Of a stretch of 64,000 nucleotides of DNA, positions 28,288-38,860 are shown piece by piece. Made by a program: the position numbers and the translations under genes. This DNA is from Inquilinus sp052113205 (GTDB lineage: Bacteria > Pseudomonadota > Alphaproteobacteria > DSM-16000 > Inquilinaceae). The stretch spans positions 1-64,000 of the forward strand of contig NZ_JBFRCU010000062.1 in the NCBI RefSeq assembly GCF_052113205.1, written 5' to 3'. Below the pieces are notes generated by a model, which did not search any database, had not been told where the DNA came from, and was given only the letters and a program-made list of their open reading frames with translations. Position 1 is the stretch's first letter, and the number at the start of each line of letters is the position of its first letter.

Positions 28288-28378
28288 GTCCGGCGCCCTT
28301 CTAGCAAGCGGCGCCGGCGCGGGGAAGCCGATTGCGGCGCCCGGCCGGGTGGGGATGGGCCGGGCGCCGCAGACCGGG

Positions 28379-28687
28379 CTACTGTGCCTTCTGCCCGCCG
28401 GCCATCATCTGCTTGATGATGCCGACGATGACCATCAGCACGCCGCCGCCGACGCCGCCGCCGACGATCTGGCCGATGATCGCGCCGATATCGAGGCTGC
28501 CGCCTGCCGCCGCCGCGCCTAGGGCCGGGATGATCGCCGTCAGGATCTGGCCGCCGATGCCGCCGCCGACGATGCCGGCGATGGAGTTGCCGACCGTGCC
28601 GAGGCTGTACTGCTTGACCGCGGCGCCGGCCACATTGCCGCCGACCGCACCTGCCACGAGCTGGATGATCAACGTCACGATGTCCAT
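28379..28687 (-). CDS. Small glycine/alanine-rich hydrophobic protein
   Basis: The 102-residue product begins MDIVTLIIQLVAGAVGGNV with GGAAGGAGAT upstream of the ATG at 28687. It is almost entirely hydrophobic with GxxxG-type glycine zippers (GIVGGGIGGQIL; IVGGGVGGGVLMVIVGII) and ends in a short polar tail (MMAGGQKAQ). Two or three helical hairpins in the inner membrane are likely. It lacks a cleavable signal peptide. Similar small proteins are annotated as conserved hypothetical in many alphaproteobacteria; function is not known. Confidence 0.75.
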   Translation of the reverse strand: MDIVTLIIQLVAGAVGGNVAGAAVKQYSLGTVGNSIAGIVGGGIGGQILTAIIPALGAAAAGGSLDIGAIIGQIVGGGVGGGVLMVIVGIIKQMMAGGQKAQ

Positions 28688-29079
28688 CGGATCTCCTTCC
28701 GATCGATGGAGCGCCGTCGGGCGGTGCGGCGCAGAGGCAACCGACTGCCGAATCATCGGCACCGCACAAATAACGATGCGCCTCGGCCCGTCTCGTCTCA
28801 AGATATATTTGGGAACGGGCCGAGACCTCTTCCTTTCACCCGAAGAACACGCCGCGTCGTCGGCGCGCGATTTCGGCGACTCTATTGTCGGATTTAATCT
28901 TCGTTACGGATCCGAACGGGATCGGTTCAGGATCGAGACGGAAGTCCGTAGCCGGGCCGGTCGACATAAAATCACAAATCCATCTAGCTATATAACATAT
29001 AACACAAACTAAATGGATTGATATTTTCTGCTTTCACCCAAATCTTCGTCCTATTGCCGCCCAGCCAGAGACCGCCGCC
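28688..29079. other. Intergenic region with an AT-rich core
   Basis: This 392-base gap contains no gene I can support. From about 28970 to 29030 it is markedly AT-rich. It holds an 11-bp inverted repeat (AATCCATCTAG at 28977-28987; CTAAATGGATT at 29009-29019, one G-T pair) around a run of TATATAACATATAAC. It likely carries the promoter and regulator site for the sulfonate-uptake operon that begins at 29080. Confidence 0.5.
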
Positions 29080-30087
29080 ATGCGCCCCAGCCTTTCCTTC
29101 CTCGTCGCCGCCGCGACGCTGCTCGCTCTGGCCGCCCCGGCAGCGCAGGCCGAGACCGACACGCTGCGGATCGCGCAACAGTTCGGCATCTCCTACCTGC
29201 CGATGATCGTGGCCAAGCAGCAGAAGCTGATCGAGGCGGCGGTCACCGAGGCCGGGCTGCCGGCGCCGGAGATCGAGTGGATCCAGGTCAGCGGTGGTGC
29301 GGCGATGAACGAGGCCCTGCTGTCCGNCAGCCTGGACGTCGCCGCGGCCGGGGCCCCGCCGGCGATCACGCTGTGGGCCAAGACCCGCGGGTCGATCGAC
29401 GTCAAGGGCATCGCCTCGCTGGGCTCGATGCCGATCTACCTGACCACCAGCAACCCGCAGGTGAAGTCGCTGGCCGACTTCACCGACAAGGACCGGATCG
29501 CCCTGCCGGCGGTGAAGGTCGGGTTCCAGGCGGTGGTGCTGCAGATGGCGGCGGCCCAGGCCTTCGGCGAGGACCAGGCGACGAAGCTGGACGACCTGAC
29601 CGTGAGCATGGCGCATCCGGACGCGACCGCGGCCCTGCTGTCCGGCAGCGCCGAGGTCACCGCCAATTTCGGCGCCCCGCCGTTCCAGAACCAGCAGCTG
29701 CAGGATTCGAAGATCCATCGGGTGCTGAGCAGCTTCGACGTGCTGGGCGGGCCGCACACCTTCAACGTGATCTACGCCACCGGCGCCTTCTACGACGAGA
29801 ACCCGAAGACGGTGGCGGCGATCGTCACCGCGCTAGACCGCGCCGACCAGTTCATCCAGGCCCATCCGGCCGAGGCGGCGAAGCTGTACATCGCGGCCGA
29901 ATCCTCGAAGCTGCCGGAGGCCTTCGTCGAAGCGCTGATCACCGCCCCGGACACGCGCTACACCGTGGCGCCCGAGAACATCCTGAAATTCGTCGAGTTC
30001 CAGCACCGCATCGGCCAAATCAAGACCACCACGACCGATTGGCGCGACCTGTTCTTCCCGCCGCTGCATGACCGCCAGGGCAGCTGA
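29080..30087 (+). CDS. tauA: ABC transporter substrate-binding protein, taurine/sulfonate type
   Basis: The periplasmic binding protein of a NitT/TauT-family importer. The 335-residue product has a Sec signal peptide (MRPSLSFLVAAATLLALA, cleaved near AQA-ETD). The NMT1-like fold follows, with IAQQFGISYLPMIVAKQQKL, VSGGAAMNEALLS and TGAFYDENPKTVAAIVTAL. One ambiguous base at 29327 affects a single codon. It is followed directly by the ATPase and permease genes and a TauD-type dioxygenase, so the ligand is probably taurine or another alkylsulfonate; nitrate or pyrimidine precursors are less likely. Confidence 0.88.
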   Translation: MRPSLSFLVAAATLLALAAPAAQAETDTLRIAQQFGISYLPMIVAKQQKLIEAAVTEAGLPAPEIEWIQVSGGAAMNEALLSXSLDVAAAGAPPAITLWAKTRGSIDVKGIASLGSMPIYLTTSNPQVKSLADFTDKDRIALPAVKVGFQAVVLQMAAAQAFGEDQATKLDDLTVSMAHPDATAALLSGSAEVTANFGAPPFQNQQLQDSKIHRVLSSFDVLGGPHTFNVIYATGAFYDENPKTVAAIVTALDRADQFIQAHPAEAAKLYIAAESSKLPEAFVEALITAPDTRYTVAPENILKFVEFQHRIGQIKTTTTDWRDLFFPPLHDRQGS

Positions 30088-30088
30088 G

Positions 30089-30913
30089 ATGGTGGCCCCT
30101 GCCCTCGCCCGGGTCCCTGATGCCGCGACCGAGGCCCTTGCCCTGCAGGTGGAGGGCGTCACCCTGTCTTACGTCGTCGACGGCCGGACGGTGACGGCGG
30201 TCGAGGATGTCAGCCTGGAGATCCGCCGCGGCGAGCGGCTGGTGCTGCTCGGCCCGTCCGGCTGCGGCAAGTCGAGCCTGCTGAAGAGCATCGGCGGCTT
30301 CCTGCCGCCCGCCGCCGGCCGGGTGCTGCTGGACGGCCGGCCGGTGTCGCGCCCCGGGCCCGACCGGATGATGGTGCTGCAGGATTTCGAACAGCTGCTG
30401 CCCTGGCTGACGGTGCGGCGCAACCTGATCGCGGCCCTGTCCTGGGCCAGGCGCACCCGCCGGGCCGAGGCCGAGGCGATCGCCGACGACATGCTGCAAC
30501 GCGTCGGCCTGGCCCGCGTCGCCGACCAGTATCCGAGCACCCTGTCGGGCGGCATGAAGCAGCGCGTCGCCATCGCCCGCGCCCTGGTATTGCGGCCCGA
30601 AGTGCTGCTGATGGACGAGCCCTTCGCCGCGCTGGACGCCATGACCCGGCGCCGGATGCAGGAGGAGTTGCTGGCGCTGTGCGAGGACACCGGCGTCACC
30701 ACCATCTTCGTCACCCATGCGATCGACGAGGCGATCGTGGTCGGCAGCCGGATCGTGGTGATGACCGCGCATCCCGGCCGGATCCGCGCCGTGATCGACC
30801 TGCCGGGCGGCCGCGGCCCGGACCGGGGCGACCCGGCCTTCGCGGCGCTGGAGGCCCGGATCGGCGGGCTGATCGCCGACCAGATCGGCCATTCGGAGAC
30901 GGCCGATGGTTGA
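30089..30913 (+). CDS. tauB: ABC transporter ATP-binding protein, taurine/sulfonate type
   Basis: The nucleotide-binding subunit. Walker A is LLGPSGCGKSSLLKSI, the signature is YPSTLSGGMKQRVAIARALV, and Walker B is EVLLMDEPFAALD, followed by the H-loop FVTHAIDEA. The ATG at 30089, two bases after the tauA stop, is preferred because AGGG precedes it; an upstream ATG at 30068 would overlap tauA. It overlaps the permease gene by 8 bases. Confidence 0.9.
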   Translation: MVAPALARVPDAATEALALQVEGVTLSYVVDGRTVTAVEDVSLEIRRGERLVLLGPSGCGKSSLLKSIGGFLPPAAGRVLLDGRPVSRPGPDRMMVLQDFEQLLPWLTVRRNLIAALSWARRTRRAEAEAIADDMLQRVGLARVADQYPSTLSGGMKQRVAIARALVLRPEVLLMDEPFAALDAMTRRRMQEELLALCEDTGVTTIFVTHAIDEAIVVGSRIVVMTAHPGRIRAVIDLPGGRGPDRGDPAFAALEARIGGLIADQIGHSETADG

Positions 30914-31757
30914 CTATCAGGGCCTGCTGCAGGCCGGGTCGCCGCTGCGCCCGGCCAAGGCCGAGGCGGCGCCCGTGCGGCGCTGGATCGGCACCGGTGC
31001 CTGGCGCCGCGTCCTGATCCTGGCGGCGCTGGCTGCCGTGTGGGAGATCACAGCCCGCCTCGTCGGCAGCCCGCTGCTGCTGCCCGGCTTCCTGACCACC
31101 CTCACCGCCTTCGGCGAGGGCGTGGCCAGCGGCGAGCTGCCGCTGCGCACCCTGGCCTCGCTGCAGGTGCTGGTGGCGGGCTACGCCATCGGCGTGGTCG
31201 CGGCGGCGGTCCTGGCCGGGCTGGCCACCGCCAGCCGCCTGGGCGCCGAGCTGCTGTCGACCCTGACCGCGATGTTCAACCCGCTGCCGGCCATCGCCCT
31301 GCTGCCGATCGCCCTGCTGTGGTTCGGCCTGGGCACGCCCAGCCTGCTGTTCGTGATCGTTCATTCGGTGCTGTGGCCGCTGGCGCTGGCCGCGCATTCC
31401 GGCTTCCGCGCCGTGCCGCGGCCGCTGGCCATGGTCGGGCAGAATCTCGGCCTCGGCGGCGCCGCCTATGTCACCCGGATCCTGGTGCCGGCCGCCTTCC
31501 CGGCGATCCTGGCCGGGCTGAAGATCGGCTGGGCCTTCGCCTGGCGCACCCTGATTGCCGCCGAGCTGGTGTTCGGCGTCTCATCCCGCTCCGGCGGGCT
31601 GGGCTGGTTCATCTACGTCAACCGCAACCAGTTGGAGACGGCCAATGTCTTCGCCGGCCTCCTGGCCATCATCCTGATCGGCCTGCTGGTCGAAAGCCTC
31701 TTGTTCCGCACCCTGTCCCGGCTCACCGTCGAGCGCTGGGGCACGCAGAACCCCTGA
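30906..31757 (+). CDS. tauC: ABC transporter permease, taurine/sulfonate type
   Basis: The 283-residue inner-membrane protein has about six transmembrane helices. The EAA coupling loop appears as MVGQNLGLGGAAYVTRILVP followed by AAFPAILAGLKIGWAFAWR. An N-terminal cytoplasmic tail of about 35 residues precedes the first helix. It overlaps tauB by 8 bases, so the proteins are translationally coupled. The closest known families are TauC and SsuC. Confidence 0.9.
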   Translation: MVDYQGLLQAGSPLRPAKAEAAPVRRWIGTGAWRRVLILAALAAVWEITARLVGSPLLLPGFLTTLTAFGEGVASGELPLRTLASLQVLVAGYAIGVVAAAVLAGLATASRLGAELLSTLTAMFNPLPAIALLPIALLWFGLGTPSLLFVIVHSVLWPLALAAHSGFRAVPRPLAMVGQNLGLGGAAYVTRILVPAAFPAILAGLKIGWAFAWRTLIAAELVFGVSSRSGGLGWFIYVNRNQLETANVFAGLLAIILIGLLVESLLFRTLSRLTVERWGTQNP

Positions 31758-31782
31758 GTTCGACGGAAACGGAAACGCCGCC

Positions 31783-32661
31783 ATGTCCTTCACCACCCGT
31801 CCTTTGTCCGGGCTGCTGGGCCTCGAGATCTCCGGGCTCGACCTCGCCACCCCGCCGGACGACACCACCTTCGCCCGGGTTAAGTCGCTGTTCGAGGCGA
31901 ACTCGGTCGTGGTGTTCCGCGACCAGCGGATCACGCCTGAGCAGCACATCGATTTCAGCCGCCGCTTCGGCGAGCTGGAGATCCATGTGCAGCACCATTT
32001 CCACCTGGCCGGGCACCCGGAGATCCTGATCGTCTCGAACGAGACGCGGGAGGACGGCAAGCCGTTGGGCCTGGCCGATGCCGGCCGCTACTGGCATTCT
32101 GACCTGTCCTACAAGGCCGAGCCGAGCCTGGGGTCGCTGCTGCACGCCCAGACGCTGCCGCCGGTCGAGGGCGACACGCTGTTCGTCAGCATGGCCGCGG
32201 CCTATGACGCGCTGGACGACGCCACAAAGGCGCAGATCGAAGGCCTGACGGCCGTGCACGACTACAGCGCCCGCAACGTGGCGCAGCAGGCCAAGAGCTC
32301 GCTGCGGCCCGGCCTGACCGCGGACCAGGCCAAGACCGTGCCGCCGGTGACCCACCCGGTGGTGCGGATCCATCCCGCCACCNGCCGCAAGGCGCTGTTC
32401 GTCAATGAGGGCTTCACCACCCATATCACCGAGCTGGAGCGGCCGCAGAGCGACGCGCTGCTGCGCCGGCTGTTCGCACACATGATCCAGCCGCAGTTCC
32501 AGTACCGGCACCGCTGGCAAGCGCATGACCTGGTGTTCTGGGACAACCGCGCCACCATCCACCTGGCCACCGGCTGCCCGCCGCACCTGGCCCGCACCCT
32601 GTACCGGACCACGGTGAAGGGCGACCGCCCGATCGGCCCGCGCGACCGGGCGGCAGCCTGA
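31783..32661 (+). CDS. tauD: TauD/TfdA-family alpha-ketoglutarate dioxygenase
   Basis: TauD hydroxylates the carbon next to a sulfonate to release sulfite and an aldehyde, using Fe(II), oxygen and 2-oxoglutarate. The 292-residue product shows the HxD pair in GRYWHSDLSY (His105, Asp107), the distal His in WDNRATIHLATG, and the 2-oxoglutarate Arg in RTLYRTTVKGD. One ambiguous base (32383) affects a single codon. It follows tauC by 25 bases and has its own purine-rich site upstream. TfdA-type ether cleavage or sulfate-ester cleavage are alternative activities in this family. Confidence 0.87.
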   Translation: MSFTTRPLSGLLGLEISGLDLATPPDDTTFARVKSLFEANSVVVFRDQRITPEQHIDFSRRFGELEIHVQHHFHLAGHPEILIVSNETREDGKPLGLADAGRYWHSDLSYKAEPSLGSLLHAQTLPPVEGDTLFVSMAAAYDALDDATKAQIEGLTAVHDYSARNVAQQAKSSLRPGLTADQAKTVPPVTHPVVRIHPATXRKALFVNEGFTTHITELERPQSDALLRRLFAHMIQPQFQYRHRWQAHDLVFWDNRATIHLATGCPPHLARTLYRTTVKGDRPIGPRDRAAA

Positions 32662-32669
32662 AGACGGCT

Positions 32670-32701
32670 GCGCCGTCCCCATCGCAGGACGGGGACGGCG
32701 C
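32670..32701. terminator. Bidirectional hairpin between tauD and the MFS gene
   Basis: GCGCCGTCCCC (32670-32680) and GGGGACGGCGC (32691-32701) form a perfect 11-bp stem with a 10-nt loop between two convergent genes. No T tract follows, so it may act with Rho or as an RNA-stabilising end. Confidence 0.6.
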
Positions 32702-32710
32702 GCCGGACGC

Positions 32711-33937
32711 TCACGCCGGCTGAAGCTGCGGGCTTCGCCGCGATGGCAGGGGCGGGAAGACCAGCGCGATGGCGACGGCGCCGAGCCCGACCGCGAACGA
32801 CCCGATATAGAGCCAGTGATAAGCGGCGAAGGTGTCGAACACCCAGCCGCCGGCCAGGGGGCCGAGCGCCATGCCGATGCTGGAGGCCATGGTCACCGCG
32901 CCGAACACGGTGCCCATCGCGGCTTGGCCGAAATACTCGCGCGCCAGCACGGCGTAGAGCGGCATCACGCCGCCATAGGCGGTGCCGAAGATCGCGGCCA
33001 GCAGATAGAACTCGCCGAGATTGCCGACGAACAGATAGGCGACGATGACGACCGCCTGCAGCAGCAGCCCGGCCACCAGCACACGCTTGACGCCGAGGCG
33101 GTCGGCCAGGACGCCGAGCAGCAGCCGCCCGCCGAGTCCGGCCAGCCCCTCGACGCTGTAGATGGTGACGGCGGCCAGCGGTGCGATGCCGCAGGTGATG
33201 GCGTAGCTGACCATGTGGAAGATCGGCCCGGAATGGGCGGCGCAGCACAGGAAGAAGGTTGCCGCGAGGACCGCGAATTGCGGCGTGCGGAAGGCGCTTC
33301 CCGCCGACATGTCGCCGATCTTGCCGGACGGCGCCGGGGCCGCGGCATCGCCGATTGCGGCAGGCGGGCGGCGCACCAGCAGCCCGGCCGGCAGCAGCAG
33401 GACCCAGGCGGCGATGCCGATCACCATCATCGCCGTCCGCCAGTCATAGGCCGCCACCAGCCAGGCGGCGAAGGGCGAGACCGTCATCGGCGCCACGCCG
33501 ATACCCGCCGATACCAGCGACACGGCCAAAGCGCGATGGCTGCTGAACCAGCCGGTGGCGGCGGCCACCATCGGGGCGAAGAAGGCGCCGGCCGCCAATC
33601 CCACGAGCGTGCCGTAGGTCAGCTGGAACGCGGCCAGCGTGGTGGCATGGCTGGCCAGGACCAGGGCCAGGCCCAGCAGCGCCGCGCCGCTGAGCACGAC
33701 GATCCGGGGGCCGAGCCGGTCGCTGAGCGTGCCCCAGGCGAAGCCGGCCACGCCCATGACCAGGAAGTTCAGGGTCATGGCGCTGGAGATGCCGGCGCGG
33801 CTCCAGCCGGTGTCGGCCGCCATCGGCTGCAGGAAGATCGCCAGCGAGAACATCGCGCCGATGCCGACGCAGGTCATGAGCGCGCCGACACCGATGATGA
33901 CCCAGCGATAGGGATTGTCCGTCCGCGGTTGCGACAT
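32711..33937 (-). CDS. MFS transporter (OFA/monocarboxylate-like)
   Basis: The 408-residue product has twelve predicted transmembrane helices. The MFS loop 2-3 signature is GFAWGTLSDRLGPRIVVLSG, and its repeat is LLLGVLADRLGVKRVLVAGL. The ATG at 33937 is chosen over the upstream frame opening at 34042 because GAGG precedes it and the hydrophobic start then begins correctly. The fold and loop sequences are closest to the oxalate/formate and monocarboxylate antiporter-like group, so a small organic acid is the probable substrate. It is 170 bases downstream of the mannitol-dehydrogenase-family gene. Confidence 0.85.
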   Translation of the reverse strand: MSQPRTDNPYRWVIIGVGALMTCVGIGAMFSLAIFLQPMAADTGWSRAGISSAMTLNFLVMGVAGFAWGTLSDRLGPRIVVLSGAALLGLALVLASHATTLAAFQLTYGTLVGLAAGAFFAPMVAAATGWFSSHRALAVSLVSAGIGVAPMTVSPFAAWLVAAYDWRTAMMVIGIAAWVLLLPAGLLVRRPPAAIGDAAAPAPSGKIGDMSAGSAFRTPQFAVLAATFFLCCAAHSGPIFHMVSYAITCGIAPLAAVTIYSVEGLAGLGGRLLLGVLADRLGVKRVLVAGLLLQAVVIVAYLFVGNLGEFYLLAAIFGTAYGGVMPLYAVLAREYFGQAAMGTVFGAVTMASSIGMALGPLAGGWVFDTFAAYHWLYIGSFAVGLGAVAIALVFPPLPSRRSPQLQPA

Positions 33938-34052
33938 AGGGGCCTCTTCCGCATGGCGCCGGATCGCTTCCGGAGGGGCCCATCCCGCTCCGGAACGCCG
34001 GCTCTCATGCTGAAGACGAACGGGCCGGCCGGGAATCGACATCCCGGCCGAA

Positions 34053-34078
34053 AATATTTTACCTCCTGGTAAGGTATT
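34053..34078. promoter_or_regulatory. Possible operator palindrome upstream of the MFS gene
   Basis: AATATTTTACC (34053-34063) and GGTAAGGTATT (34068-34078) form an imperfect inverted repeat around TCCT, with the perfect core TTACC-N4-GGTAA. It is AT-rich in a GC-rich setting and lies between the dehydrogenase stop and the MFS start. A separate GGCCGGGA/TCCCGGCC hairpin adjoins it at 34026-34049. Confidence 0.4.
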
Positions 34079-34107
34079 CGGCGAGAGAGACCGCCCCGGG
34101 CCGGTCG

Positions 34108-35601
34108 TCAGCCCTCCAGCCGAGCATAGGAAGCGGCCGTCGCCTTGGCGCCCTGGCGATACAGAGCGTCGAGGGCGCGGGTCACCGCGGCGCGGAGCTT
34201 TGGCTCGCCCGGCAGGTCGTCGCCGAACACGGCGCGGACGCCGAGCAGCGCCGGCGCCAGCCGCTCCGCCACCGGCCCGGCCTCACGCGCGATCGCGGCG
34301 AGGTCGGCTGCCAGCGGGTCGCGGACGTCGATCGGCTTGCCGGCCTCGTCGGTGCCGGCGACATAGCGCATCCAGGCAGCGACGCCGAGGGCGTGGCGGT
34401 CGACCGGCAGGCCGCGGGCCAGCCGGTCGCGGACGGTGCCGAGCAGCCGCTGCGGCAGCTTCTGCGTCCCGTCCATGGCGATCTGCCAGGTGCGGTGCTT
34501 CAAAGCCCTGTTGCGGAAGCGGTCGATCAGCGAGCGCTTGTAGCCCGCGACATCGGCGCCGGGCGGCAGGGTCAGGGTCGGGGTGGAGTCCTCCATCAGC
34601 GCTTCGACGAAGGCGGCGATGCCCGGCTCCGCCATCGCCGCCGCCACCGTCTCGCAGCCGGAAAGATAACCGAGATAGGCCAGCGAGGAGTGGCTGCCGT
34701 TGAGCAGCCGCAGCTTCATCGTCTCATAGGGCGCGACCTCGGACACCAGCGTCGCCCCCGCTGCTTCCCAGGCCGGGCGGCCGGACAGGAAACGGTCCTC
34801 GATCACCCATTGCAGGAAGGGCTCGGTGACGACCGGCCAAGCATCCTCGACCCCGAGCGCGGCGGCCATCCGCGCGCGATCCTCGTTCGTGGTGGCCGGC
34901 ACGATGCGGTCGACCATGGTCTCCGGGCAGGCGATCTCACCCTCGACATAGGCACCGAGATCGGGCGAGACCAGCGCGGCGAAGCGCGACAGGATGCGGT
35001 GCAGGGTGCGGCCATTGGCCGGCAGGTTGTCGCAGCACAGCGGGGTGAAGGGCGCCAGCCCCTCCGCCCGGCGGCGGGCGATCGCCCGGGCCAGGATGCC
35101 GACGGCGGAGCGCGGCGCCTCGGGATGGGCCAGGTCGTGGACGATGTCGGGATGGCTCTCGTCCAGCCGGCCGGTGGCCGGGTCGTGGCAATAGCCCTTC
35201 TCGGTCACGGTCAGGCTGGCGATGGCAACCGAGGGCCGGCACAGCGCGTCCAGCAGCGCCGCCGGGTTCTCCGGCGCCACCAGCACGTCGCGGACGGCGC
35301 CGATGACGCGCAGCGCCTCGCCGTCGCTGTCGCGGACCGACAGGGTATAGAGCCCGTCCTGCGGCACCAGCGCGTCGCGCGTGTCCGGGCTGCGCAGGCT
35401 GGCGCCGAGGATGCCCCAGCGCCGGTCGCCCGCCGCCAGCACGTCGTCGGTGCAGACCGCCTGATGGGCGCGATGGAAAGCGCCGATGCCGAGATGGACG
35501 ATGCCGGTGGCGACCGCATCGCGGTCATAGCCCGGCCGCGCCACCGATGCCGGCAGCCCGGCCAGGGCGGCCGTACCAAGCCGCCGCGAGGAGCTGGTCA
35601 T
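34108..35601 (-). CDS. Mannitol dehydrogenase-family polyol/hexuronate oxidoreductase
   Basis: This family reversibly oxidises mannitol, arabinitol or fructuronate with NAD(P). The 497-residue product has the N-terminal Rossmann entry GIVHLGIGAFHRAHQAVCTD and the catalytic K-x5-N-x2-H signature in ETMKLRLLNGSHSSLAYLG. Both the length and motif agree with mannitol 2-dehydrogenase and UxuB; the sequence alone does not separate them. No polyol ABC transporter is adjacent; an MFS carrier lies downstream on the same strand. The 210-base region upstream (35602-35811) shows nothing I can name. Confidence 0.88.
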   Translation of the reverse strand: MTSSSRRLGTAALAGLPASVARPGYDRDAVATGIVHLGIGAFHRAHQAVCTDDVLAAGDRRWGILGASLRSPDTRDALVPQDGLYTLSVRDSDGEALRVIGAVRDVLVAPENPAALLDALCRPSVAIASLTVTEKGYCHDPATGRLDESHPDIVHDLAHPEAPRSAVGILARAIARRRAEGLAPFTPLCCDNLPANGRTLHRILSRFAALVSPDLGAYVEGEIACPETMVDRIVPATTNEDRARMAAALGVEDAWPVVTEPFLQWVIEDRFLSGRPAWEAAGATLVSEVAPYETMKLRLLNGSHSSLAYLGYLSGCETVAAAMAEPGIAAFVEALMEDSTPTLTLPPGADVAGYKRSLIDRFRNRALKHRTWQIAMDGTQKLPQRLLGTVRDRLARGLPVDRHALGVAAWMRYVAGTDEAGKPIDVRDPLAADLAAIAREAGPVAERLAPALLGVRAVFGDDLPGEPKLRAAVTRALDALYRQGAKATAASYARLEG

Positions 35602-35811
35602 GCGCCGAGTTCCTGACGGCCGGAGTGATCACGAAGCAGCATCGGCGGCGCCCTTCCCTTGTCTCATCTTCCCTGCGGTAGCGCCGATCGATGCCGGACA
35701 CAACCTCTCGAATCCCGCTGCGATCCTAGTATGGCAGTTTTGGATGCGGCAACATCTGGCAGGCGTGCCCGTCGGGCCGAACGAGACGGACGGCTTGGCC
35801 AACTCCCACCG

Positions 35812-36330
35812 TCATTCCACCTGGAGAGCCGCCCGCACGTCCTTCATCAACAGAAACAGTTGAAAAGGATCGACCGGTGACGGCTCGAAATCGAAACGTT
35901 CGTAGAAAGCGCGCGCTGCCTCGTCCTTGGCATGGACGAGAAAGGCGCGGATGCCTGCGATCTCTGCCGCCTGAGCCGTGCGCAGCAGCGCGTCCTTGAG
36001 CAAGGCCTTGCCGAGGCCGTTGCCCTGCTCCGATGTGTCGACGGCGAGTCTTGCCAGCAGCATCACTGGCACCGGATGCCGTGGCAGTCCCTTGACCGTG
36101 CGCGAGGGCGCCTCAGCGCGATCCACCGCTCCCACGGTCAGGCTGTAATAGCCGACGACACGCCTTTCCCCGCTCCGGCAGACGCAATAGGTCTGGGCGC
36201 TGTCAGCCTTTTGGTTGGTGAGGGCGAAGCGGATCAAGAAACGGTTGAGCGGGTCCTGTCCGCAATCGAAGTCGTCAAACTCGTGAATGGCGTCGAGCTT
36301 CTCGACAGGGCCGTAACGCCTCGCGCTCAC
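35812..36330 (-). CDS. GNAT-family toxin, TacT type
   Basis: TacT toxins acetylate the free amino group of aminoacyl-tRNAs and block translation. The 172-residue product starts with GTG, overlapping the antitoxin stop (GTGA). The typical N-terminus is FDDFDCGQDPLNRFLIRFAL. The acetyl-CoA loop is LARLAVDTSEQGNGLGKALL, and the GNAT tail contains HAKDEAARAFYERFDFEPSP. The adjacent DUF1778 antitoxin supports the assignment. Which tRNA is modified cannot be told. Confidence 0.9.
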   Translation of the reverse strand: MSARRYGPVEKLDAIHEFDDFDCGQDPLNRFLIRFALTNQKADSAQTYCVCRSGERRVVGYYSLTVGAVDRAEAPSRTVKGLPRHPVPVMLLARLAVDTSEQGNGLGKALLKDALLRTAQAAEIAGIRAFLVHAKDEAARAFYERFDFEPSPVDPFQLFLLMKDVRAALQVE

Positions 36331-36599
36331 TCGAGCACGCTCTTCCTGTCCAGCAGCTTCTTGAGACGCGGCTTGGCAGTCACCGGGCGGTCGAGCGCTT
36401 CCTGGAAGGCTGCCCAGCGCTCATCGTCGAGCCGGAAGACGCGTCGGTCGGCCATCGTCATTTCGGCGGCAGCGAGGCCGGCTTCCAGCAGGAACTCGGT
36501 GACGTTCTTGTGCGACGAGGCCGCGGCGCTCTGCAGCAACGCCTTCATGGCCGGGGTCGCCCGAACTTCGATCCGCTCTGACTTGGCTTCCGAGGACAT
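36327..36599 (-). CDS. DUF1778 antitoxin, TacA type (ribbon-helix-helix)
   Basis: The 90-residue product has an N-terminal ribbon-helix-helix (SERIEVRATPAMKALLQSAA) that binds operator DNA. A C-terminal arm (RRVFRLDDERWAAFQEALDR) neutralises the acetyltransferase toxin; the FxLDDExWxxFxxALD pattern is diagnostic of DUF1778. AGGAGAC precedes the ATG. Tandem 11-bp repeats upstream are the probable operator. Confidence 0.92.
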   Translation of the reverse strand: MSSEAKSERIEVRATPAMKALLQSAAASSHKNVTEFLLEAGLAAAEMTMADRRVFRLDDERWAAFQEALDRPVTAKPRLKKLLDRKSVLE

Positions 36600-36626
36600 T
36601 GGAGAGTCTCCTTCTCCCCTTCATAT

Positions 36627-36648
36627 CATACGGACAACATACGGACAA
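36627..36648. promoter_or_regulatory. Tandem 11-bp operator repeats of the TacA/TacT-type operon
   Basis: CATACGGACAA occurs twice without a spacer (36627-36637 and 36638-36648), about 30-50 bases upstream of the antitoxin start, within or next to the likely promoter (TATGAT on the minus strand). Ribbon-helix-helix antitoxins commonly bind short repeats at this spacing. Confidence 0.65.
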
Positions 36649-36695
36649 ACGTCGTAAGGCAGGAGTGCGGCGACGACACCCAGGATCAGAATCGA

Positions 36696-36721
36696 AACGG
36701 GCAGCCCGAAGGCTGCCCGTT
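36696..36721 (-). terminator. rpoD terminator
   Basis: A perfect 11-bp stem (AACGGGCAGCC and GGCTGCCCGTT) is closed on the minus strand by a UUCG tetraloop, 22 bases after the rpoD stop codon. Confidence 0.85.
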
Positions 36722-36743
36722 CAAGCCGGAATTCGCAATTCGC

Positions 36744-38699
<1,956 letters not shown>

Positions 38700-38860
38700 C
38701 TGCACCCGTGCCCCTTCGCCCGCCGCCGTCAGGCCCCGCTGTCAAGAGGGGCCCGAAGCTGGCTCTCATACCTAAGCTTCCGCGCGCAAGGAAGGGGCAC
38801 GACTCGAATCATGCCTGCCCCGACCGCGCCGCGGNCTCAATTCCATTCCGGCCCGGCGGG

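Noticed and set aside
34026..34049. Terminator for the mannitol-dehydrogenase-family gene
   Set aside because: The hairpin has no T tract on the minus strand; AT-rich bases lie on its other side, so it was not called.
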